Assembly (NCBI RefSeq): GCF_025148445.1
Contig: NZ_CP102270.1
Span: forward strand, 1,909,001-1,973,000
Direction of reading: 5' to 3'
Length of the DNA: 64,000 nt
Source: Eshraghiella crossota
GTDB lineage: Bacteria > Bacillota > Clostridia > Lachnospirales > Lachnospiraceae
The notes beneath the pieces are model-generated. The model ran no database searches and was not told where the DNA came from. It saw nothing but the letters and a program-made list of their open reading frames with translations. Below are positions 57,033-64,000 of this stretch, one piece after another. Each line of letters opens with the position of its first letter. The first letter of the stretch is position 1. The position numbers and the translations under genes were made by a program.

Positions 57033-57063
57033 AAAAAGGAACCGGTCTGAACCGATTCCTTTA
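57033..57063 (-). terminator. Terminator after the small starch-binding gene
   Basis: AAAGGAATCGGT pairs with ACCGGTTCCTTT around TCAG, and a T run follows on the minus strand. Confidence 0.85.
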
Positions 57064-57088
57064 TGTAAGCATTTCTATAAAATACTAA

Positions 57089-57595
57089 TTAAGCTTCTAC
57101 GCTTCTTCTCTTAGCTACAACTGCTACAACTGCGCTTAATGCTGCAACTGCTGCTACGATGTATACCATAACTGAAGAATCGCCTGCTGCTGGAGTTGCT
57201 GGAGCTGCTGGTGTTGCTGCACTTGCTTCTTTAACTGTTACAGCTGCCTTAGTTCCATCAAATGTAACTGTTACTGTAGAACCATCTTTTGCTACATCAA
57301 CTTTTGCATTAGCTCCGCCGCTTGATGCATCACCTTCAAGGTTATATTCGCCATTATCCCAAGCATGGTTTGTACGAATCTTGAATTCATAAGATCCAGC
57401 CTTAACATCTGTGATGTCTACTGAATATGTTCCATCTGCCTGCTTAACCAAATCTGTGTCCTTATCCCAGTTACCATTGATTGATCCGATAACACTGTAT
57501 GTGTCATCTGCTGCGAAAGCTGTCATAGCCATCATTCCAATTACCATTGCCATTGCTAAAACGGCTGTAATTACTCTTTTTGCAATTTTTTTCAT
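57089..57595 (-). CDS. Small anchored surface protein with starch-binding-like domain
   Basis: The 168-residue protein has a signal peptide ending AFA-ADD, one domain (about 32-120) with SINGNWDKDTDL, ADGTYSVDITDVKAGSYEFKIR and NHAWDNGEYN typical of X25/SusE-like carbohydrate-binding folds, an Ala/Pro/Thr linker and the tail AAGDS, hydrophobic span, KRRSVEA. The exposed Trp residues could stack on sugar rings. It lies 190 bases downstream of the pullulanase gene with its own ribosome site and terminator. Confidence 0.75.
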   Translation of the reverse strand: MKKIAKRVITAVLAMAMVIGMMAMTAFAADDTYSVIGSINGNWDKDTDLVKQADGTYSVDITDVKAGSYEFKIRTNHAWDNGEYNLEGDASSGGANAKVDVAKDGSTVTVTFDGTKAAVTVKEASAATPAAPATPAAGDSSVMVYIVAAVAALSAVVAVVAKRRSVEA

Positions 57596-57743
57596 TTTTT
57601 TATTCCTTTCCTAAATACATTATTGTGTCTTACGACTGTTCTTATTCTAATACTTTAGTTTTCTTTTTTCAATAGCATTTATGTTGATTTTCTAATCTAA
57701 AAATGTTGATTTTCTGCGATTATCCTATGTACAGAAAATAACA

Positions 57744-57773
57744 AGTCCCGGAAACCTGACGTTCCCGGGACTA
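57744..57773 (-). terminator. Terminator after the pullulanase gene
   Basis: AGTCCCGGGAA pairs with TTTCCGGGACT. The following T tract is short (TTGTTATTTTC). Confidence 0.7.
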
Positions 57774-57786
57774 TAATTATGCTATA

Positions 57787-60411
57787 TTACTTTGTTGCGC
57801 CTTTTACAAGTATTGTACATGAAATTCCATCTACAGTAATTTTTCCGTTTGCTGTTCCGAGAGAATCAGTTCCTGCCTTGTCGCCCTGTACGCAGATTGT
57901 CCAGTCACCTTCCGGAAGTGTAACTGTTGTTGCTTCACTTAATGGGTTATATACAACAAAGATTGAATCTGATACTTCTTCCTTAACACCTGTTAATTCA
58001 TAAGCAATAACACCCTTGTCCGTGTCTTCAGTAAACTTATAATAACTTGAAGCAGTGTCCATTATTCTTAATGAAGCATGTGCTTTTCTGAATGCTATCA
58101 TTCCCTTATAGTAATTAAATACTTTCTGGTATGTAGCATCACTTAATGTGCTCCACTTAATGCTGTTTACTTCATCACCTGCATTATAACTGTCGCTGCT
58201 AAATGTTCCGTCACCATTAGGCTTGCTTCTTAATATTTCTTCACCGGCAAGGATAAATGGTGTTCCCTGTGAAGTATATACAATAGCTGCTGAAAGAAGA
58301 TTCTGTTTAACTTTATCTTCCATACTGTCATTTGGATTAGATAAATTGATTTCATCCCATAATGTCCTGTTATCGTGGCATGATGCATAGACAATGTTCT
58401 GTGAGCCCTTTTCTGACCAGCCGGTCTTGCCCTGGATTGCTTTCTTAATTACATCTGTATTAGAGATGTTTCCGTTGACATATCCTTTTTCATCTGCATT
58501 AAATACACTACCTTTAATTGCATCACGGATTGTATCACTGAACATTGCAAATCTGTCTAACTTATTAACGTACATCTGTGTTGCCAGTGTTACACCTGAC
58601 TTAGTAATCTTAGTTGTCATGCTCCAGCCTTCACCATAAAGAATGATAGAAGGATCTATCTTATCTAATTCTGTTCTGATTGCTTTAATCGTATCCATAT
58701 CAATAAGGCCTACAAGGTCAAATCTGAAGCCGTCGATATGATATTCTTTAGCCCAGTATACTACAGAATCAACAATAAACTTACTTACCATAGCTCTCTC
58801 TGAAGCTACATCATTGCCACAGCCTGAACCATTAGCACCCGGACGATAGAAATAATCAGGTACGAGTTCATTGAAGCAGTAGCTTGTATTGTATGTATGG
58901 TTATATACGACGTCCATAACAACGCTTAATCCATTATCATGTAATGCCTTAACCATCTGTTTAACTTCACTTACACGTGCTGCTCCATTATATGGATCTG
59001 ATGAGTATGAACCCTCAGGTACATTGTAATTCTTAGGATCATAACCCCAGTTGTACTGTTTTGTATCTAACTTAGTCTCGTCAACTGTTGCATAATCATA
59101 CATTGGTCCGATCTGGACATGTGTTACACCAAGTTCTTTGATATGATCAAGACCTGTTGCCTGTCCTGAACCATTAGTTGTTCCTGTTTCTGTCAGTCCA
59201 AGATATTTACCTATATTCTTAATACCTGATGATGAATCAGCCGAAAGGTCTCTTATATGAAGTTCATATACTGATGCATCTGTAGCATTAAGTTTCTTAT
59301 TAGGATTAGTATCCTTATCCCATCCGTCAGGGTCTGTTGATGATAAATCAATTACCATTGCCCTGTCACCATTGACTCCGACTGCCTTAGCATATGGATC
59401 ACATGCCTCTGTCTTAGATGAGCCAAAATCTGCTTCATATAAATAGAATACGCCATTAAGGTCTCCTTCTGCCTTAACTGTCCATACGCCATTCTTATCA
59501 AGTGTCATATCATATGATTTAATAAGGTCATCTGTTCCCTTAACACCTGACTTGTATGTATTCACTTTAACAGCCTTAGCCGTTGGTGCCCATACTTTAA
59601 ATGTTGTGGAATCCTTAGACCATGATGCTCCAAGGTCATCTCCGTCATATGTATAAGCATCTTCAAATTCAGATGTAGAATAATAATCAGGTACTGTTAC
59701 ATCATATCCGACGTTTCCCAGCATTACTTTATATTTGCCAAACTGGTCTGCTTTTTCTTTAAGTTTAACAATTATCTTCTTAGCATCACCTGAATCTTTT
59801 TCAACACTGTCAATAGCTAATTCTTTGCCTTCTGCGTCAGTAACTTTAATTTCATTGTCCTTGTATTCTTCTGTTAATGTTATCTTAAGTGTCTGGAAAT
59901 CTCCATCCAGCTCTGCACTTAATACACTAAGCCCTGTCACGCAATCTTCTCCTAGCTCTAATTTGTATCCTTCAACACCTGAAGTTATGTATACTTCAAC
60001 TGTTCCGGCGATAACACCGTTCAATGTAATAAACTGATCGGAATCAATATCCTTTGATTCCCATTCATTGAGTCTGACAATAAAACCTATAGTTGTTGTA
60101 CCTGCAGGAAATACTGCTGTTGTCTTAACACCGTGTTCATCCTTGTCTGTTCCGAATGTGTATGCCTTACCATCTTCACCGCCATCCGGCCAAAGCCATA
60201 CATTCCAGCCATCATACACGCCGTCTTCTCTTAAATAATGGACATTAAGAGTAAGCTCTGTTGCTTTGTTGGAATTATCGGTTGTAGACTCTGTCTCTAC
60301 AGGAGTTGTTGTCTCAACCGATCCCTGGTCCTTCTTCTTGCCGCAGGCTGCCATGGAAAATACCATAAGTGCCACAAGAAGAATTGCAAATAATTTACGC
60401 AATTTTTTCAT
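57787..60411 (-). CDS. pulA: Surface lipoprotein pullulanase, type I (GH13)
   Basis: The 874-residue protein has a signal peptide with lipobox SMAAC, a CBM41-like starch-binding domain (VYDGWNVWLWPDGGEDGKAY, about residues 60-150), further beta domains including CBM48, and a GH13 barrel. The pullulanase signature YNWGYDP lies near residue 452, the nucleophile Asp in FRFDLVG near 564, the acid Glu in YGEGWSM near 591 and CHDNRTLWDE near 676. It cuts alpha-1,6 branches of starch and glycogen outside the cell. It is monocistronic by spacing. The two small surface proteins beside it probably hold the polymer. Confidence 0.94.
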   Translation of the reverse strand: MKKLRKLFAILLVALMVFSMAACGKKKDQGSVETTTPVETESTTDNSNKATELTLNVHYLREDGVYDGWNVWLWPDGGEDGKAYTFGTDKDEHGVKTTAVFPAGTTTIGFIVRLNEWESKDIDSDQFITLNGVIAGTVEVYITSGVEGYKLELGEDCVTGLSVLSAELDGDFQTLKITLTEEYKDNEIKVTDAEGKELAIDSVEKDSGDAKKIIVKLKEKADQFGKYKVMLGNVGYDVTVPDYYSTSEFEDAYTYDGDDLGASWSKDSTTFKVWAPTAKAVKVNTYKSGVKGTDDLIKSYDMTLDKNGVWTVKAEGDLNGVFYLYEADFGSSKTEACDPYAKAVGVNGDRAMVIDLSSTDPDGWDKDTNPNKKLNATDASVYELHIRDLSADSSSGIKNIGKYLGLTETGTTNGSGQATGLDHIKELGVTHVQIGPMYDYATVDETKLDTKQYNWGYDPKNYNVPEGSYSSDPYNGAARVSEVKQMVKALHDNGLSVVMDVVYNHTYNTSYCFNELVPDYFYRPGANGSGCGNDVASERAMVSKFIVDSVVYWAKEYHIDGFRFDLVGLIDMDTIKAIRTELDKIDPSIILYGEGWSMTTKITKSGVTLATQMYVNKLDRFAMFSDTIRDAIKGSVFNADEKGYVNGNISNTDVIKKAIQGKTGWSEKGSQNIVYASCHDNRTLWDEINLSNPNDSMEDKVKQNLLSAAIVYTSQGTPFILAGEEILRSKPNGDGTFSSDSYNAGDEVNSIKWSTLSDATYQKVFNYYKGMIAFRKAHASLRIMDTASSYYKFTEDTDKGVIAYELTGVKEEVSDSIFVVYNPLSEATTVTLPEGDWTICVQGDKAGTDSLGTANGKITVDGISCTILVKGATK

Positions 60412-60511
60412 TGGGTAATACCTCCTTCTTTGTATCTTTTAATTTTAACAAAAAAGGCGAACCAATAAAATATCATTTTTCTATAATATATATCACTTTT
60501 CTTAATCGGGA

Positions 60512-62401
60512 TTATTCACCGATATTATTTCCTGTATATAACTGGTAATATCTTCCTTTTTTCGCAATAAGTTCATCATGTGAGCCCCTTTCAATGATAC
60601 GTCCCTGCTCAAGAACCATTATACAGTCAGCATTTTTTACAGTGGAAAGTCTGTGGGCAATAACAAAAGTTGTTCTGCCTTTCATCAGTCTGTCCATACC
60701 GTCCTGGACTATTTTTTCAGTTCTGGTATCAATAGAAGATGTTGCTTCATCAAGGATAAGAACCGGAGGGTCTGCTATTGCAGCTCTGGCAATGGCAAGT
60801 AACTGCCTCTGTCCCTGGCTTAAATTGGCGCCGTCACCTGTAAGCATAGTATCGTAACCCTTAGGAAGATGTTTTATAAAGCCGTGGGCATTGGCAAGTT
60901 TCGCTGCCGCATACACATCCTCATCGCTTGCATCGAGTCTTCCGTATCTTATGTTATCCATAACAGTACCGGTAAAAAGATGTGTGTCCTGCAATACAAT
61001 ACCAAGTGATTTTCTCAAATCTGCTTTTTTTATCTTATTAATATTAATGCCATCATAACGGATTTTTCCATCCTGTATATCATAAAAGCGGTTAATAAGG
61101 TTAGTTATGGTGGTCTTGCCTGCTCCTGTTGAGCCTACAAATGCAATCTTCTGTCCGGGCGTAGCATACAGGTCAACATTGTGAAGTACAATTTTTTCAT
61201 CATTATATCCAAAATCCACATCAAAAAATTCCACATCACCTTTAAGCTCTATATAATCGGTTGTATTATTTTCCTTATGATAGTGCTTCCATGCCCATAG
61301 ACCTGTACGGTCTTTGGTCTCGCTTATTACACCATCTTTTTTTACAGCATTTACAAGCGTTACATAACCCTCGTCAACCTCAGGTTTTTCATCAAGAAGT
61401 GAGAAAATTCTTTCCCCTCCCGCAAGTGCCATAATAATACTGTTAAACTGCATACTGATCTGGTTAATAGGCATATTAAGGCTTTTGCTCAGGGTGAGGA
61501 AACTTACGAGTCCTCCGATTGTTACTCCGGCTATTCCGTATATTGCAAAAAGTCCGCCCGCAATAGCTATTACAACGTAACTTAAATTACCAAGCTGTGC
61601 ATTAATAGGTCCTATTATATTAGCGTATTTGTTGGCATTATATGCGCTGTCAAAAAGTCTGTCATTGAGTTCTTTGAATTTTTCTTTTCCTTCTTCTTCA
61701 TGGCAGAATACTTTTACAACTTTCTGTCCTGCCATCATTTCTTCGATATATCCGTTCACGGCACCCAGGTCTCTCTGCTGTGCGACAAAATACTTTCCGC
61801 TGAGTCCTGATACTTTTTTTGTAAGAATAATCATTACCGCTACCATTACAAAGGCTACTCCTGTAAGCGGAAGACTTATTGAAACCATGCTTATTACAAT
61901 TCCAACAATCATAATTATGCTGTTAAGGAACTGTGGCATGCTCTGGCTTATCATCTGTCTTAAAGTATCTACGTCATTGGTATATACGGACATAATATCT
62001 CCGTGTGAGTGCGTATCAAAGTATCTGATAGGAAGAGACTCCATATGATGAAAAAGCTCGTCCCTTGTGTATTTTAATGTTCCCTGTGTTACATATACCA
62101 TTGTCTTGGCATTGCCGAATGAAGCAAGAACACCTACAAGGTATATGCAGCCAACTCTTAATATTTCTTTCGACAAAGCAGTATAATCAGGTACATCCTG
62201 TTTTAAAAGCGGTATGATAAAATCATCAATAAGTGTTCTTATGAACATTGTTCCCTGCAATGTTGAAAAAACGTTTACCACTATACATAACGCAACAAAT
62301 ATGCAGGCAAATTTATATCTTTTGAATACAAGGTTTAAAATTCTTTTTAAAACCTGTGCAGGATTGTTTACTGTAGGTTTCATTCCTCTTGGTGCAGGCA
62401 T
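60512..62401 (-). CDS. ABC exporter half-transporter, consensus ATPase site
   Basis: The 629-residue protein has six N-terminal spans (about 25-330) and an ATPase with Walker A GSTGAGKTT, signature LSQGQRQ and Walker B LILDEATSSID with the catalytic Glu. It pairs with the upstream half-transporter, whose stop overlaps its start (TAATG), to form a heterodimeric type IV exporter, often for drugs or lipids. Confidence 0.92.
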   Translation of the reverse strand: MPAPRGMKPTVNNPAQVLKRILNLVFKRYKFACIFVALCIVVNVFSTLQGTMFIRTLIDDFIIPLLKQDVPDYTALSKEILRVGCIYLVGVLASFGNAKTMVYVTQGTLKYTRDELFHHMESLPIRYFDTHSHGDIMSVYTNDVDTLRQMISQSMPQFLNSIIMIVGIVISMVSISLPLTGVAFVMVAVMIILTKKVSGLSGKYFVAQQRDLGAVNGYIEEMMAGQKVVKVFCHEEEGKEKFKELNDRLFDSAYNANKYANIIGPINAQLGNLSYVVIAIAGGLFAIYGIAGVTIGGLVSFLTLSKSLNMPINQISMQFNSIIMALAGGERIFSLLDEKPEVDEGYVTLVNAVKKDGVISETKDRTGLWAWKHYHKENNTTDYIELKGDVEFFDVDFGYNDEKIVLHNVDLYATPGQKIAFVGSTGAGKTTITNLINRFYDIQDGKIRYDGININKIKKADLRKSLGIVLQDTHLFTGTVMDNIRYGRLDASDEDVYAAAKLANAHGFIKHLPKGYDTMLTGDGANLSQGQRQLLAIARAAIADPPVLILDEATSSIDTRTEKIVQDGMDRLMKGRTTFVIAHRLSTVKNADCIMVLEQGRIIERGSHDELIAKKGRYYQLYTGNNIGE

Positions 62402-64000
62402 TACTTATCGCCTCCTTTTGAATTTTCATCAAAGTCTCCGCCCGTTCCTGTCTGGGACTCATACACTTCTTTGTATATATCATTACCGGCAAGAAGCTCT
62501 TCGTGAGTTCCCACTCCGTTAATTTTACCATCCTCCATTACAATTATCCTGTCTGCGTCCTGAACACTTGATATTCTCTGTGCAATGATAATCTTTGTAA
62601 TGTCAGGTATCTCTGTTTTAAAGGCTGTTCTGATTTTTTTATCCGTTGTTGTGTCAACCGCGCTTGTGCTGTCATCAAGGATAAGAATCTTTGGGTTTTT
62701 AAGTAAGGCTCTCGCAATACAAAGTCTCTGCCTCTGTCCGCCGGATACATTGGTGCCGCCCTGCTCAATGTATGTATTATAGCCGTCAGGGAATTTCTCA
62801 ATAAACTCATCTGCACAGGCAAGCCTGCAGGCCCTGATGCACTCTTCTTCCGTTGCTTCTTTATTGCCCCATCTTAAATTTTCAAGAATTGTTCCCGAAA
62901 AAAGGACATTTTTTTGTAAAACAACACTTACCCGGTTACGGAGTGTTTCCAGGTCATACTTTCTGACATCAACGCCGCCGACCTCTATATCACCATCTGT
63001 TACATCGTAAAGTCTGCTTATAAGATTGACAAGGCTGGTCTTGGCACTTCCGGTTCCGCCGATAATTCCTATTGTCTCTCCGGATTTTATATCAAGCTGT
63101 ATATCGCTTAACACCATGTCTTTACTGTCTTTTTTATATTTAAAGTTGACATGGTTAAAAATAATGCTTCCATCCTTTACTTCCATAACCGGTTTATCAG
63201 GATTGACTATATCAGCTTTTTCATTAAGCACTTCTGCAATACGTTCTGCACTTGACACACTCATTGATATCATTACAAATACCATAGAAAGCATCATAAG
63301 GCTTATAAGTATGTTCATGCAGTAAGATATAAGGCTTGTAAGGTTGCCTACCGTAAGTGCTGTCTCATTACTGCTGACTATAAGTTTTGCACCAATCCAG
63401 CTTATGAGAAGCATACAGGTATATATGGCAACCATCATCGCAGGATTATTGAATACCAGCACATTTTCCGCTTTTACAAACATTGAGTAAATATTATTGC
63501 TGGCTTTTTTAAACTTCCTGTCTTCATGTTCTTCACGGACATACGCCTTGACCACACGGATTGCGGATACATTTTCCTGAACGCTTTCGTTAAGTTCATC
63601 GTATTTAGGAAATGCCTGTTTAAAATACCTGTTGGCTTTTAGCATAAGTATGGTAAGTATTCCGCCAAGAATTATTACCGCAATCAAAAATATACTTGCC
63701 ATTTTTACATTAATTGTAAAAGAAATTATCATGGCAAAAATAAGGCTTGCCGGAGCTCTCATACACATTCTCAAAATCATCTGGTATGAGTTCTGCACAT
63801 TGGTTACATCCGTTGTAAGTCTTGTTACAAGACCTGCCGTACTGAATTTATCAATATTGGAAAAAGAGAATGTCTGTATATTGTTATACATACCTTCTCT
63901 CAGATTTTTGGCAAATCCCGCGGAAGCTTTAGCTCCGTATTTGCCACCCATAAGTCCTGCAAAAAGTCCTACAAGAGCGGCAATAAACATAATGCCTCCG
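62401..64000 (-). CDS. ABC exporter half-transporter, degenerate ATPase site, 5' end cut by window
   Basis: The frame remains open at the right edge. The visible 533 residues start inside the membrane domain, so the first span lies beyond 64000 and the Met at 63990 is internal. The ATPase has Walker A GGTGSAKTS, signature VSGGQRQRL and Walker B LILDDSTSAVD, where Asp replaces the catalytic Glu. One degenerate and one normal site is the pattern of heterodimeric exporters such as BmrCD or TM287/288. Confidence 0.9.
   Translation of the reverse strand, partial: GGIMFIAALVGLFAGLMGGKYGAKASAGFAKNLREGMYNNIQTFSFSNIDKFSTAGLVTRLTTDVTNVQNSYQMILRMCMRAPASLIFAMIISFTINVKMASIFLIAVIILGGILTILMLKANRYFKQAFPKYDELNESVQENVSAIRVVKAYVREEHEDRKFKKASNNIYSMFVKAENVLVFNNPAMMVAIYTCMLLISWIGAKLIVSSNETALTVGNLTSLISYCMNILISLMMLSMVFVMISMSVSSAERIAEVLNEKADIVNPDKPVMEVKDGSIIFNHVNFKYKKDSKDMVLSDIQLDIKSGETIGIIGGTGSAKTSLVNLISRLYDVTDGDIEVGGVDVRKYDLETLRNRVSVVLQKNVLFSGTILENLRWGNKEATEEECIRACRLACADEFIEKFPDGYNTYIEQGGTNVSGGQRQRLCIARALLKNPKILILDDSTSAVDTTTDKKIRTAFKTEIPDITKIIIAQRISSVQDADRIIVMEDGKINGVGTHEELLAGNDIYKEVYESQTGTGGDFDENSKGGDK

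Overview
The window is low-GC DNA with clostridial-type ribosome sites (AGGAGG-like), lipoprotein signal peptides, Gram-positive envelope genes, fused ECF transporter ATPases and a pullulanase-based surface starch system. Together these suggest a gut anaerobe of the Lachnospiraceae (Firmicutes, Clostridia). I cannot name the species. It reads as a chromosome with a mobile-defence region at the left and mostly housekeeping DNA to the right, plus one small accessory patch near 30-32 kb.

Left defence region (1-14.2 kb, nearly all minus strand): an N6-adenine methyltransferase/specificity fusion cut by the window edge, whose promoter carries three identical-type palindromic operators; a two-gene module of a KAP-family P-loop NTPase and a five-span membrane protein; and a complete type I restriction-modification locus (hsdR-hsdM-hsdS) followed by an invertible specificity region. 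That region holds one expressed hsdS, one silent two-domain hsdS cassette, one silent single-domain cassette and a tyrosine recombinase. The recombinase sites share 6-bp arms but have two different 6-bp spacers, one for each target-recognition position. The region ends with an Ltp-type lipoprotein, a family known for superinfection exclusion.

Core block 1 (14.3-21.5 kb): rhomboid protease, acidic lipoprotein, cell-wall amidase with SPOR domain, an unannotated-size 39-residue membrane protein, folA, thyA, hflX and a TPR lipoprotein.

Cobalamin block (21.6-26.9 kb): a cobalamin riboswitch with a terminator precedes five tightly packed genes: an anchored DUF4430 (transcobalamin C-terminal-like) protein, an alpha/alpha-barrel plus DUF4430 membrane protein, EcfT, a double ATPase EcfA and a substrate-specific EcfS. 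This looks like a bacterial intrinsic-factor/transcobalamin-like capture system feeding a dedicated ECF importer.

Accessory patch (29.8-32 kb): AT-rich DNA with a lipoprotein, two gene remnants and a probable type III toxin-antitoxin locus (structured repeat RNA, terminator, ToxN/TenpN-like toxin of 171 residues).

Core block 2 (32-54.4 kb): membrane protein, cold-shock protein, Hsp33, a SAM methyltransferase, pyrimidine genes pyrC-pyrF-pyrK-pyrD, a minimal SUF pair (sufC plus one SufB/D-like gene), a TldE-like gene beside an unusual HAD-TldD fusion, a NatAB-like exporter, two nitrate/sulfonate-type ABC importers (one without binding protein), a GGDEF cyclase, tRNA-Thr(CGU), a DHH phosphoesterase and an acyltransferase.

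Right end (54.5-64 kb): a D,D-carboxypeptidase, two cell-surface proteins with starch-binding-like domains, a secreted lipoprotein pullulanase, and a heterodimeric ABC exporter whose second gene runs off the window.
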